Assembly (NCBI GenBank): GCA_030430535.1 | Contig: JAUIKY010000005.1 | Location: forward strand, 1 to 64,000 | Direction of reading: 5' to 3' | Source: Bacteroidia bacterium | GTDB taxonomy: Bacteria; Bacteroidota; Bacteroidia; Flavobacteriales; Flavobacteriaceae | DNA length: 64,000 nucleotides | Shown here: positions 26,085 through 35,045 of the stretch, piece by piece | How positions within the stretch are numbered: position 1 is the stretch's first letter | Layout of the letters: each line of letters starts with the position of its first letter | Made by a program: the position numbers and the translations under genes | The notes under the pieces: model-generated | Database searches by the model: none | What the model was told of the DNA's origin: nothing | What the model saw: the letters and a program-made list of their open reading frames with translations, nothing else

Positions 26085-26308
26085 TCAAGGTTTCTTTTAT
26101 CCATTGCTTCTTGTGAAATGAGCTTTCCTTTTTTAATATCCTGCTCACTCATTTTAAGCATTGCTTTTTGCGCTTCGGTCAGTTCAACTATTTCAGACTC
26201 TGAAGAACTAGACGTAATTAGCTTATCAAGAGCTATCAAAAACCCCTTGTTTTTTATAGACAAAATCTTGTCTATCACCCTATTTCTAATTTTATCAACT
26301 GATGTCAT
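26066..26308 (-). CDS. Presumed antitoxin partner of the RelE/ParE-type toxin
   Basis: The 80-residue protein is helical and charged (KIRNRVIDKILSIKNKGFL early, LTEAQKAMLKMSEQDIKKGKLISQEAMDKRNLEWL late). It resembles the short antitoxins encoded before ParE/RelE toxins in Bacteroidota, whose C-terminal helix wraps the toxin. No clear DNA-binding domain is visible. The gene starts 33 bases after fabH on the same strand, so readthrough from fabH is possible. Confidence 0.68.
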   Translation of the reverse strand: MTSVDKIRNRVIDKILSIKNKGFLIALDKLITSSSSESEIVELTEAQKAMLKMSEQDIKKGKLISQEAMDKRNLEWLDAM

Positions 26309-26341
26309 CTTTTCAATTTTTAATTATTCCTTTCAAAACCA

Positions 26342-27346
26342 TCAACTCCACTTAATAATGGCACTACCCCAGGTAAATCCGCTACCAAAAGCTGCAAGCA
26401 CCACATGGTTGCCGGCTTTTATTTTTCCTTCTTCCCAAGCTTCGGTAAGTGCAATAATCACGGAAGCAGCTGTAGTATTTCCGTATTTCATAATATTATT
26501 GAATACTTGGTCGTCCCTTAGCCCGAATTTCTGTTGAATAAACTGCGCTATCCTTAAGTTGGCTTGATGCGGAATGAGCATATCGATATCTTCTTTTTTT
26601 AATCCGTTTTTCTGTAGGCCTTCCATAATCACTTCACTAAAACGTACTACAGCATGCTTAAAAACAAAAGTACCATCCATATATGGGAAATAAGAAGTAT
26701 CATCTGGATTTTCTAAAATTTCAGGCACCCAATGGGCTATGCTTGGTCCTTTAACCATCAGTTTTTCGGCGTGTTTGCCTTCGCTGTGCAAATGTGTAGA
26801 CAAAATCCCCTTGGTATTATCGTCCTCTCTGGAGAGTACACAGGCTCCCGCCCCATCACCAAAAATAACCGAAACGCTTCGGCCTCGGGTAGTTTTATCC
26901 AATCCGTTGCTGTGATACTCAGCACCAATTACCAAAATATTTTTGTACATACCTGTTTTTATAAACTGGTCGGCCACCGAAAGCGCATATACAAATCCAG
27001 AACATTGGTTACGCACATCGAGCGCCCCAATGGTTGGCATTTCCAGGATATCCTGCACTTGCACACCACAACCCGGAAAATAATAGTCTGGGCTAAGTGT
27101 CGCGAACACTATAAAATCGATATCATCTTTGGTCAACCCCGAACGTTCAATAGCTATTTTGGCAGCCTTCGCCCCCATCACAGCCGAGGTATCATTACTG
27201 CCTTCCTTTATCCATCGGCGTTCCTGTATACCGGTGCGCTCCTGGATCCATTCATCATTAGTGTCCATCATTTTGGATAGTTCCTGATTGGTCACCACAT
27301 TATCAGGCACATATTTTCCTAAACCTATTATTTTAGAATTGTACAT
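26342..27346 (-). CDS. fabH: 3-oxoacyl-ACP synthase III (KAS III)
   Basis: KAS III starts fatty-acid synthesis by condensing acyl-CoA with malonyl-ACP. The 334-residue protein has the catalytic Cys115 (RNQCSGF), the His of LIPHQANLRI and the Asn of KYGNTTAAS, and ends with the usual FGSGFTWGSAI. It is not in a plsX-rpmF cluster here, so it may be a second or specialised FabH copy. A -7-like TAATTTTG (minus) is at 27375-27382. Confidence 0.92.
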   Translation of the reverse strand: MYNSKIIGLGKYVPDNVVTNQELSKMMDTNDEWIQERTGIQERRWIKEGSNDTSAVMGAKAAKIAIERSGLTKDDIDFIVFATLSPDYYFPGCGVQVQDILEMPTIGALDVRNQCSGFVYALSVADQFIKTGMYKNILVIGAEYHSNGLDKTTRGRSVSVIFGDGAGACVLSREDDNTKGILSTHLHSEGKHAEKLMVKGPSIAHWVPEILENPDDTSYFPYMDGTFVFKHAVVRFSEVIMEGLQKNGLKKEDIDMLIPHQANLRIAQFIQQKFGLRDDQVFNNIMKYGNTTAASVIIALTEAWEEGKIKAGNHVVLAAFGSGFTWGSAIIKWS

Positions 27347-27445
27347 ATTCCTTCATTTTAGTTAAACCAAAATACAAAATTATCGGTGGACTTTATAAAA
27401 ATTCCAAAATCCAAATGCCGTTTTAACATTAAAAGCAAATTCTTG

Positions 27446-27486
27446 TGCCAGTTTGTCACTTCAACCGTGTTGGCATTTTTGTTGCC
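27446..27486 (+). promoter_or_regulatory. Sigma-54-type promoter of htpG
   Basis: TGGCATTTTTGTTGC (27471-27485) has GG and GC at the -24/-12 positions with exactly the consensus spacing of TGGCACG-N4-TTGC. Just upstream, TGCCAgttTGTCA (27446-27458) is a near direct repeat that could bind an activator. A start at about 27497 would leave a leader of roughly 65 bases. Confidence 0.6.
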
Positions 27487-27562
27487 AAGTGAAATAAAGT
27501 AATTTAAAAATAAAATTAATCAGGTTCCCTCTTTCTGGGGAATGACAAATAAATTATTTATC

Positions 27563-29473
27563 ATGACAAAAGGAAATATTAATGTATCGGTTGAGAACAT
27601 CTTCCCCCTCATTAAAAAGTTCTTGTACAGCGACCACGAAATCTTTTTACGTGAGTTGGTTAGTAACGCCACAGATGCTACTTTAAAACTAAAGCACCTT
27701 ACCAATGTGGGCGAGGCAAAAGTAGAATACGGCAACCCACAAATTGAAATTAAAATTGACAAAGAAGGCAAAAAACTTCATATTATAGACCAAGGTTTGG
27801 GAATGACGGCCGACGAGGTTGAAAAATACATCAACCAAGTGGCGTTTTCTGGAGCCGAGGAGTTTTTAGATAAATACAAAGATTCGGCTAAAGATTCTGG
27901 AATTATCGGGCATTTTGGTTTAGGATTCTATTCAGCGTTTATGGTGGCCGAAAAGGTTGAAATCATCACCAAATCTTATAAAGATGAACCGGCAGCGCAC
28001 TGGACATGCGATGGTTCGCCAGAGTTCACTTTAGAACCTGCTGAAAAAACAGAAAGAGGTACCGAAATCATTCTTCACATCGCTGAAGATTCTACTGAGT
28101 TTTTAGAAGAAGGCCGCATCCGTGAATTACTGAACAAGTACAACAAGTTTATGCCTATTCCAATTAAATTCGGAACCAAGGAAATAAACGACCCCGAGCA
28201 CGAACCGGCAACCATTACCGATAAAGACGGTAAAGAAACTAAAGAACCGCAAAGAAAAATTACGGTTGACGACATCATCAACAACCCGAACCCGGCTTGG
28301 ACTAAGCAGCCTACCGATTTAAAGGATGAGGATTACAACAACTTTTACCGCGAATTGTACCCCATGCAGTTCGAGGAGCCGTTATTCCACATTCATTTAA
28401 ATGTCGATTATCCTTTCAACCTAACGGGTATTTTGTATTTCCCAAAGCTGAGCAACGACATGCAGATCCAAAAGGATAAAATCCAACTGTACCAAAACCA
28501 AGTATTTGTTACCGATAACGTTGAAGGTATTGTTCCTGAATTCTTAACCATGTTGCGTGGTGTTATCGATTCGCCAGATATTCCGTTGAACGTATCGCGT
28601 TCATACTTACAGGCCGATGGTGCAGTGAAAAAGATTTCATCTTACATTACCCGTAAAGTGGCCGATAAATTAAAATCACTTTTCAATAATAATCGTGAAG
28701 ATTTCGAAAAGAAATGGGACGATATTAAAATCGTGATTGAGTACGGTATGCTTTCCGAAGAAAAATTCTTTGAAAAAGCCGAAGCCTTTGCACTTTACCC
28801 AACCGTTGATGGCAAATACTATACTTACGACGAGCTTTACAATAAAATAAAAGCGAACCAAACCGATAAGGACGACAAATTGGTAATCCTTTACGCTTCC
28901 GATAAAGATGCGCAACACAGCTACATCGAAGCGGCCAAAGCCAAAAACTACGAAGTCTTGCTGTTGGATTCTCCAATCGTTTCGCACCTCATCCAAAAAC
29001 TGGAAGGCACCAAAGAAAACATTTCGTTTGCACGTGTTGATGGCGACCACATTGACAACCTCATCAAAAAAGACGAAAATACCGTTTCGAAACTGGACGA
29101 CGAGCAAAAGAAAACTTTAGATGAATTATTGAAAGAAGTGATTCCTTCTGAAAAATTCATGGTTCAATTGGAAGCGATGGATAGCAACGCCAATCCGTTT
29201 ATCATTACCCAACCCGAGTTTATGCGACGTATGAAAGAAATGCAGCAAACCGGTGGCGGTGGTATGTTTGGTATGGGCAATATGCCAGAAATGTACAATT
29301 TGGTGGTGAATACCAATCACGAATTGATTAGCGAAATCTTAAATACTAAAACCAAAAAGAAGCAAGAGCGCCTGATTAACCAAAGTTTAGATTTGGCCAG
29401 ACTTTCGCAAGGTTTATTGAAAGGCGAAGAACTGACCAACTTTATTAAGCGTAGCTACGAAATGATAAAGTAA
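27563..29473 (+). CDS. htpG: Molecular chaperone HtpG (Hsp90)
   Basis: HtpG is the bacterial Hsp90 that helps fold and protect client proteins in the cytosol. The 636-residue protein has the GHKL ATPase N-domain (ELVSNATDA, then IDQGLGMT, GHFGLGFYSAF), the middle domain (LNVSRSYLQ) and the C-terminal dimerisation domain. Conservation begins at MTKGNINVSVENIFP, so I choose the ATG at 27563, not 27542. A sigma-54-type promoter upstream and a terminator at 29533 make it a single-gene unit. Confidence 0.95.
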   Translation: MTKGNINVSVENIFPLIKKFLYSDHEIFLRELVSNATDATLKLKHLTNVGEAKVEYGNPQIEIKIDKEGKKLHIIDQGLGMTADEVEKYINQVAFSGAEEFLDKYKDSAKDSGIIGHFGLGFYSAFMVAEKVEIITKSYKDEPAAHWTCDGSPEFTLEPAEKTERGTEIILHIAEDSTEFLEEGRIRELLNKYNKFMPIPIKFGTKEINDPEHEPATITDKDGKETKEPQRKITVDDIINNPNPAWTKQPTDLKDEDYNNFYRELYPMQFEEPLFHIHLNVDYPFNLTGILYFPKLSNDMQIQKDKIQLYQNQVFVTDNVEGIVPEFLTMLRGVIDSPDIPLNVSRSYLQADGAVKKISSYITRKVADKLKSLFNNNREDFEKKWDDIKIVIEYGMLSEEKFFEKAEAFALYPTVDGKYYTYDELYNKIKANQTDKDDKLVILYASDKDAQHSYIEAAKAKNYEVLLLDSPIVSHLIQKLEGTKENISFARVDGDHIDNLIKKDENTVSKLDDEQKKTLDELLKEVIPSEKFMVQLEAMDSNANPFIITQPEFMRRMKEMQQTGGGGMFGMGNMPEMYNLVVNTNHELISEILNTKTKKKQERLINQSLDLARLSQGLLKGEELTNFIKRSYEMIK

Positions 29474-29532
29474 TAATTCCCTCGAAGGAGGGAATCTCAT
29501 TATGCAATCTAAATTGTATTTAGACAAAAATC

Positions 29533-29562
29533 AAAACCACTCCCACAAAGAGTGGTTTTTTT
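29533..29562 (+). terminator. htpG terminator
   Basis: Perfect 10-bp stem aaaaccactc / gagtggtttt (29533-29542 and 29550-29559) followed by a T-run, 60 bases after the htpG stop. Confidence 0.9.
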
Positions 29563-29648
29563 ATGCTCAAACCCGTTTTTTATGATTCCTTTAACGCAAC
29601 CATCAAGCCAATACCGTATCTTAAAACCATAACTCAAAAACATCATTT

Positions 29649-30332
29649 ATGACATTTATTAAAACACTTCCCGCCATAATTATTATGGCTATTTTAAGTG
29701 TATCGTGCAACTCTGAAGATGCCACAAAAACAAGTACCTATTGGGTAAACAGTTTAAAAACCGAATGCGATGCCGGTGCCGGAAAAGCCCAATGTCTGCA
29801 AGTTTTTAAAGGCGAAGATGTGAGCAATGCCCAATGGACATTATTTTATGCCCCCATTGAAGGCTTTACCTTCCAACCCGGCTTCCTTCAAAAAATCAAA
29901 GTAAAGGAAACCCAACTGGAAGACAGCGAAGTGCCTGCTGATGCGTCGTCCATTAAATACGAGCTTATTGAAGTGGTTGAGAAAAAGCAAGACAAAAAGA
30001 CACTGCTTAACGATATTTGGGCCGTAACTCACATTAACGGTACGGCTATCGAAACCGAACATACTCCTACTTTAGAAATCAATCTATCTGAAATGCGTGC
30101 TTTTGGCACCGATGGCTGCAACAGTTATTCTGGGAAAATTACTGATTTAAATGATGAAACGCTCAACTTTGGCGCATTGGCCTCTACCCGAAAAATGTGC
30201 CCCGATATGACCATTCCCAACCAATTTAACCAAGCTATTTCGCAAGTAGCAAGTTACAAACACGAACAATTAACGCTTTATTTGTACAATGCCTCGGGAA
30301 ATGAAATCTTGCGTTTTAAAAAAGTAGATTAG
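29649..30332 (+). CDS. Lipoprotein with DUF4377-like and META domains
   Basis: The 227-residue protein has a lipoprotein signal (hydrophobic stretch then LSVSC, Cys20). Residues about 30-105 fit DUF4377 (TYWVNSLKTECD, CLQVFKG). Residues about 115-225 are a META/HslJ domain (DIWAVTHINGT, DGCNSYSGKI, CPDMTIPNQF). HslJ-type domains occur in envelope proteins linked to heat or drug stress, without a known reaction. It lies directly after htpG but behind a terminator, so co-transcription is unlikely. Confidence 0.8.
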   Translation: MTFIKTLPAIIIMAILSVSCNSEDATKTSTYWVNSLKTECDAGAGKAQCLQVFKGEDVSNAQWTLFYAPIEGFTFQPGFLQKIKVKETQLEDSEVPADASSIKYELIEVVEKKQDKKTLLNDIWAVTHINGTAIETEHTPTLEINLSEMRAFGTDGCNSYSGKITDLNDETLNFGALASTRKMCPDMTIPNQFNQAISQVASYKHEQLTLYLYNASGNEILRFKKVD

Positions 30333-30371
30333 TCTCCTAAACATTAATTGTACACTTTGATAAAAAAAACT

Positions 30372-30436
30372 CGTCAGTTCGAGTGAATTTTTCGATTGAA
30401 ATAAGAAAATTTTCTATCGAGAATTAGAGTTTTATC
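30372..30436 (+). repeat. Partial copy of the dispersed palindromic element
   Basis: cgtcagttcgagtgaattt (30372-30390) followed by tctatcgagaa matches the left end and internal arm of the element at 56100-56264. It lies in the leader of the FKBP gene. Confidence 0.55.
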
Positions 30437-30468
30437 AATCAATACATTTTAAATTTCAACAAAAACAC

Positions 30469-30930
30469 ATGAAACACTTTTTAACCTTAGCCCTAAGCTT
30501 ATTCATTTTAACGTCGTGTACCAACGACGACGAGAGAACACCTGTAGATTACAGAGAACAGAACGAAACCGACATCCAAGCCTATATTTCGGACAACGAA
30601 TTGAATGCCACACGCACCGATTCGGGACTATACTACGTTATTGACGTGCAAGGCGAAGGCGAACAGCCAGTCGCCAACAGTAACGTTACCGTAGCTTACA
30701 AAGGCTATTTTCTTAATGGTAACGTATTCGACCAAAGCGAGGCCGAAGGCGTTACGTTTAATTTACAACAAGTGATTCCAGGATGGACCGAAGGCATTAC
30801 CTATTTTAACGAAGGTGGCAGCGGCATGCTATTAGTGCCCGCCCATTTGGGTTACGGCAGTTTTTATTACAATGGCATTCCCGGCGGTTCGGTATTAATT
30901 TTTGATATTGAACTCTTGGCCGTTAACTAG
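30469..30930 (+). CDS. FKBP-type peptidyl-prolyl isomerase, lipoprotein
   Basis: The 153-residue protein has a lipobox (LTSC, Cys17) and a C-terminal FKBP domain: VTVAYKGYFLNGNVFDQS, VIPGWTEGI, MLLVPAHLGYG and a final VLIFDIELLAV strand. FKBPs speed cis-trans isomerisation of prolyl bonds. The lipid anchor places it in the periplasmic face or outer membrane, where it may assist envelope protein folding. It resembles the gliding-associated FKBP lipoproteins of flavobacteria, but a gliding role is not shown. Confidence 0.85.
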   Translation: MKHFLTLALSLFILTSCTNDDERTPVDYREQNETDIQAYISDNELNATRTDSGLYYVIDVQGEGEQPVANSNVTVAYKGYFLNGNVFDQSEAEGVTFNLQQVIPGWTEGITYFNEGGSGMLLVPAHLGYGSFYYNGIPGGSVLIFDIELLAVN

Positions 30931-30952
30931 CCTATTTATAAAAACAAACTTT

Positions 30953-30983
30953 AAGCCACTTCTTAAACGGAGTGGCTTTTTTA
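30953..30983 (+). terminator. FKBP gene terminator
   Basis: Stem aagccact / agtggctt (30953-30960 and 30971-30978) followed by a T-run, 23 bases after the stop codon. Confidence 0.8.
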
Positions 30984-31046
30984 TGCCGCGATATTGAATT
31001 TGTGAAAAATTTCGGGTATTTTCGTTCAATACTAAGAAAAAGTTGA

Positions 31047-31889
31047 ATGAACAGACCTCAAACTATACAGATATTTTTACCTGACGGCTCACCTAGAAGC
31101 GTCAAAATTGCAGAGATAACAAATAGAGTTGTAAAAGCAGTCCTCGTTCCGAGGAACAAATTAGAGTATATCTCGACTAGAAACGAATTAAACAATGTTG
31201 GAATTTATTTTCTCTTTGGTGAATCTGCTGAAAAAGCTAAACCCATTGTGTACATAGGAGAAGCAGAAGACTGTCTTGATAGGCTTAAACAGCATAATAG
31301 GTCAAAAGAATTTTGGAATTATGCAGTGGTCATGATTTCTAAAATAAATGCATTCACTAAGTCGCACGCAAAATACCTTGAACATATTGCAATTGAACAG
31401 GCTAAAGATTCCAATAGGTATGAAACTGAAAACTTAACTGCACCGAGCAAACCATTCGTTACGGAATCAATGGAGGCAGATTTGTTAGATAGTTTTGACA
31501 CCATAAAAATATTGCTTTCAACCCTCGGCTTTCCTGTTTATGACAAAGTCGGAAAGGAACAAACAACTTCAAAAGAACTGCTAGTTCTGAAAGGTCGAAA
31601 CATTTGTGCTGAAGGCGATTTAATTGATGATGGTTTTGTTGTTTTCAAAGGCTCACAAGCAAAAAAAGACACTGTTCCATCATGCCATGAATATTTGATT
31701 AATTTAAGACAAAAACTAATTCAAAACCAAATACTTATTGAAAGTAACGGAAACTTTGAGTTTATACAAGATTACGTATTTAATTCACCCAGCACAGCTG
31801 GGGGCGTGGTTTTAGGACGTTCAACAAATGGTTGGACGAAATGGAAAAACAAAGAGGGAAAAACACTTGATGAGCTAAAAAGAAAATAA
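31047..31889 (+). CDS. GIY-YIG nuclease-like protein with DUF4357
   Basis: The 280-residue protein has a degenerate GIY-YIG start (VGIYFLFG, then IVYIGEAEDCLDRLKQH) and the conserved helix with Glu in YLEHIAIEQA. The C-terminus (about 230-275) fits DUF4357 (SPSTAGGVVLGRSTNGW), a domain often attached to nucleases and restriction-like proteins. It is AT-rich against its neighbours and stands alone between housekeeping genes, suggesting horizontal origin. Function may be DNA cleavage in defence or repair; no methylase partner is adjacent. Confidence 0.75.
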   Translation: MNRPQTIQIFLPDGSPRSVKIAEITNRVVKAVLVPRNKLEYISTRNELNNVGIYFLFGESAEKAKPIVYIGEAEDCLDRLKQHNRSKEFWNYAVVMISKINAFTKSHAKYLEHIAIEQAKDSNRYETENLTAPSKPFVTESMEADLLDSFDTIKILLSTLGFPVYDKVGKEQTTSKELLVLKGRNICAEGDLIDDGFVVFKGSQAKKDTVPSCHEYLINLRQKLIQNQILIESNGNFEFIQDYVFNSPSTAGGVVLGRSTNGWTKWKNKEGKTLDELKRK

Positions 31890-31924
31890 AACAAAGTATA
31901 AAGCCCCTCGAAAATAACAAAAAA

Positions 31925-32560
31925 ATGCACATCACCTCCACCAACATATCAAAGCCCACCACTATTATTTGGAATGGTAAAGAAGAGCAAACGGGCATTT
32001 ATAAAGCCCCAACCGATGCGCCCATCTTTTTGGGAAAAACTGATGTAAAACACGACACGGTAATTGATAGAAAACACCACGGTGGAGAGTTTAAAGCCTG
32101 TTATTTGTTTTCAGAAAACCAATATACTTATTGGCAAAACCTATACCCCAACCTCAATTGGAATTGGGGCATGTTTGGTGAAAACCTCACCATAAATGGC
32201 CTAGACGAATCACAAATTTATGTGGGCGACATTTATAAAGTGGGCGATGCTGTGGTGCAAGTCACCCAACCGAGAGAGCCTTGCTATAAATTCGGGGTAA
32301 AATTCGGCACACAAAAAGTATTAAAACAGTTTATTGAACACGGCTTCCCTGGTACATACGTTCGGGTTTTAGAAGAAGGCCTTGTAAAATCTGGTGACCA
32401 ATTAGAACGCATCGAACACATCAAAAACAGCCTAACTACCGCGCAACTTTTCCAATTGATTTTTTCAAAAGAAAAAGACCAAAAACTTCTGGAACTCGCT
32501 GTTAATAACCACGCGCTACCCGAATACAAACGGGAACATTTCATGCGCTATCTGAGCTAA
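31925..32560 (+). CDS. MOSC-domain protein (YiiM-like)
   Basis: The 211-residue protein matches the stand-alone MOSC family: VIDRKHHGGEFKACYLFS, GMFGENLTINGLDE, VGDIYKVGDAVVQVTQPREPCYKF with the conserved Cys, and a 3-alpha C-terminal tail. MOSC proteins carry sulfur or molybdenum cofactor chemistry; YiiM reduces N-hydroxylated bases. No redox partner is adjacent. Confidence 0.85.
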   Translation: MHITSTNISKPTTIIWNGKEEQTGIYKAPTDAPIFLGKTDVKHDTVIDRKHHGGEFKACYLFSENQYTYWQNLYPNLNWNWGMFGENLTINGLDESQIYVGDIYKVGDAVVQVTQPREPCYKFGVKFGTQKVLKQFIEHGFPGTYVRVLEEGLVKSGDQLERIEHIKNSLTTAQLFQLIFSKEKDQKLLELAVNNHALPEYKREHFMRYLS

Positions 32561-32623
32561 TATTTTTCCATTCCAAATAATGCTTTCGTGATTTTAAAAT
32601 CATTTTTTTTGTATATTTAGGTT

Positions 32624-33004
32624 ATGCGAACATTACTAGACAAATTAAAACTAAAAAAGTGCGGCGACTTGTACATTTTAAATGTACCTGATAATTTTGC
32701 GTCCGTTTTTCAAGATATAGAGCATCAGGAATCTTTGGTCATCACCTCTTGCGTACAATGTGCCATTGTGTTTTCCAAAACCAAGGAGGAATTTATGGAC
32801 CAAATGCTTACGCTATTCCCAAGGCTTATGGACGGCTCTACCATTTGGGTATTTTACCCGAACGAAACCACCAAAGGCGAAATTTCTAGTTTACACGAAG
32901 AATACGATTGGGACTTTTTGGGCGACTATCGCTTAAAACCCACTAAACAAATTACGGTGGATGACCAATGGAACGCCATGAAAGTAAAACCCATCCGTGC
33001 CTAA
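32624..33004 (+). CDS. DUF3052-like small protein
   Basis: The 126-residue protein has a compact alpha/beta pattern (LYILNVPDNFASVF, ITSCVQCAIVFSKT, DGSTIWVFYPNE, DQWNAMKVKPI). It resembles DUF3052 family members, whose function is unknown. It ends 32 bases before the DEAD-box helicase start, so the two may be co-expressed, although a -7-like TACCTTTG at 33013-33020 suggests the helicase has its own promoter. Confidence 0.6.
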   Translation: MRTLLDKLKLKKCGDLYILNVPDNFASVFQDIEHQESLVITSCVQCAIVFSKTKEEFMDQMLTLFPRLMDGSTIWVFYPNETTKGEISSLHEEYDWDFLGDYRLKPTKQITVDDQWNAMKVKPIRA

Positions 33005-33036
33005 AATTGCCGTACCTTTGCCGGAAATCATTTTAA

Positions 33037-34278
33037 ATGTCGTTTAAAGACCTTCAATTAAACAAATCCCTTTTACGGGCCGTGGCCGAAGCGGGTTACG
33101 ATAACCCCACTAAAGTGCAACAACAAACCATTCCGCTGGTTTTAAATCAAAAAGATTTGGTGGTTTCAGCACAAACGGGCACCGGAAAAACAGCGGCGTT
33201 TGCCCTGCCAATTTTACAATTACTGTACAACCAACAGGATAGCGAAAAAGGTGGAAAAAAGACAAAGGCACTGATTGTAAGCCCTACCCGCGAATTGGCC
33301 ATACAAATTGAAAACAATTTTAAAACCTACAGTACATACACCAATTTAAGGACTACCGTGGTTTTTGGTGGCGCTTCCATAGAACCCCAAAAGGACGTTT
33401 TAAAAAAGGGCGTCGATATTTTAATTGCCACCCCTGGCCGTCTGCTCGATCTGCATAAACAGGATATGGTTAATCTCGACTTTGTTGAAATTTTGGTTTT
33501 GGATGAAGCCGACCTCATGCTCGATATGGGTTTTATTGATGATGTTAGAAAAATTGAACGCCTCTGCACCAAGGAGAAACAAACCTTGTTGTTTTCGGCC
33601 ACGATACCGCACAAGGTAGAATTTTTGGCCAATACCATTTTAAAAAACCCAGAGCGCATTGAAGTGGAACAAAATGCCTCTACCTCAAAGAACGTGGAGC
33701 AATTGCTATATTATGTCCCAAAACGGAACAAAATAGAACTGTGTTTACACTTGCTTAGGAATACCATAAAAGGTAACATCATTATTTTTAGGCGCACCAA
33801 ATTTGGTGTGGACAAGCTGGAAAAAACGCTGATTAAAAACGGATATAAAGTAGACAGCATTCATGGCGATAAAAGTCAGTCGGCACGGCAAGACGCCCTA
33901 AACCGTTTTAAAAATGCCGAAGTAAATATTTTAATCGCTACCGATGTGGCTGCCCGAGGCATTGATATTGAAGGTTTGGATGCGGTTATCAATTTTGATT
34001 TGCCCAATATCCCCGAAACTTACGTTCACCGAATTGGCCGTACCGCTCGCGCCGGAAAAACTGGCATGGCACATTCCTTTTGTTCGGCAGATGAAAAGAA
34101 TTATGTAAAAACCATTCAGCAGCTTATTGAACGTGATATTCCTGTAGAACAAAACCATCCTTATCCGTTAGACCCGAAAGCCAAACCCATTGTTCATAAA
34201 TCGAAAAAAACGGGGAGTAAACATAAAAAAGGTCGAAAAAGCACGGCTTCAAAAAAGAAAAAGAAACGCTGGTATTGA
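33037..34278 (+). CDS. DEAD-box RNA helicase (RhlE-like)
   Basis: The 413-residue protein has all DEAD-box motifs: Q motif (PTKVQQQTIP), AQTGTGKTAAF, PTRELAIQ, ATPGRLLDL, VLDEADLML, LFSATIP and HRIGRTARAG. A lysine-rich tail (residues about 385-413) should add RNA affinity. Such enzymes remodel structured RNA in ribosome assembly or decay, and matter in the cold. A TACCTTTG -7 box 16 bases before the ATG implies a very short leader. Confidence 0.93.
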   Translation: MSFKDLQLNKSLLRAVAEAGYDNPTKVQQQTIPLVLNQKDLVVSAQTGTGKTAAFALPILQLLYNQQDSEKGGKKTKALIVSPTRELAIQIENNFKTYSTYTNLRTTVVFGGASIEPQKDVLKKGVDILIATPGRLLDLHKQDMVNLDFVEILVLDEADLMLDMGFIDDVRKIERLCTKEKQTLLFSATIPHKVEFLANTILKNPERIEVEQNASTSKNVEQLLYYVPKRNKIELCLHLLRNTIKGNIIIFRRTKFGVDKLEKTLIKNGYKVDSIHGDKSQSARQDALNRFKNAEVNILIATDVAARGIDIEGLDAVINFDLPNIPETYVHRIGRTARAGKTGMAHSFCSADEKNYVKTIQQLIERDIPVEQNHPYPLDPKAKPIVHKSKKTGSKHKKGRKSTASKKKKKRWY

Positions 34279-34340
34279 GAAGTTTGGAGCTTGAAGTTTG
34301 AAGACTGAAGACTTCTCACTGGAGGCTGCATATTGAAACG

Positions 34341-35006
34341 CTATTCAATAGGAAAATCAAAATAGGTCTCAGGAAAAGGTTCCCACCGTAAGGTAAAGTG
34401 CCACCACTCTTTTGGGTAATTCCTAAAACCGTGTTTCAGCATCACCTTTTGCAGTAATTGCCTATTGGCCCGTTGTTGTTCGGTCAACCCCTCGTAAGCC
34501 ACCCACGATTCGTTTCCAAAAAAATCATACGGACTGCCCATATCCAATTCTTTGCCGGTGTTGCCGTCAATTATAGTTAAATCGACCGTGCTGCCCTTAC
34601 TATGGCCAGACCTTGAAGCGATGTAACCTGCTTTGAATAAATTCCGTTTTTTAACATCGGGATAAAATTGTTGCTTGTTAATGGTATCGTTCCAATCGCG
34701 TGCCCATCTTATAAAGTGGTTCACGGCTTGTTGCGGTCGGTAACCATCGTACACCTTTAAACAGAGATTTTTCATCAATAATTCTTCGTGTACCTTTTTG
34801 AGTGCTTTCGTGGCTTCGGCTGTTAAGATTAATGTATTGGTACGGTATCCGTCAATCGGTTTTCCAACAAAGTTATTGGTACCATGGTAACGCAATTCCA
34901 CTTCCAAATCTGGGATGGAATCACTCACATAAACAAAACCTTCAGGTAATTGGGCCAGCGAACATACCGACCATAACAAAAAAACAATCCGTATTGTGTA
35001 TTTCAT
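34341..35006 (-). CDS. D-alanyl-D-alanine dipeptidase (VanX/DdpX type)
   Basis: Starting at the ATG at 35006 the protein has 221 residues with a signal peptide (about 1-19). The M15D zinc motifs are SGHSKGSTVDLT (His and Asp) and EWWHFTL (catalytic Glu and His), and the KVYDGYRPQQAVNHF region is conserved. It hydrolyses D-Ala-D-Ala released from peptidoglycan. The export signal suggests cell-wall recycling or nutrition and argues against vancomycin resistance; no van genes are present. Confidence 0.88.
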   Translation of the reverse strand: MKYTIRIVFLLWSVCSLAQLPEGFVYVSDSIPDLEVELRYHGTNNFVGKPIDGYRTNTLILTAEATKALKKVHEELLMKNLCLKVYDGYRPQQAVNHFIRWARDWNDTINKQQFYPDVKKRNLFKAGYIASRSGHSKGSTVDLTIIDGNTGKELDMGSPYDFFGNESWVAYEGLTEQQRANRQLLQKVMLKHGFRNYPKEWWHFTLRWEPFPETYFDFPIE

Positions 35007-35045
35007 TTTCAATTTGAATTATGCTAATTTAGAAAATAAAAAACA

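Noticed and set aside
25359-26341. A duplicated fabH or receptor gene end around the RelE/ParE pair
   Set aside because: I compared the fabH 3' end with the intergenic DNA at 25359-25766 by eye and saw no matching stretch.
34341-35006. A VanX vancomycin-resistance gene
   Set aside because: No vanH, vanA or regulatory genes are near, and the protein has a signal peptide suiting cell-wall recycling.
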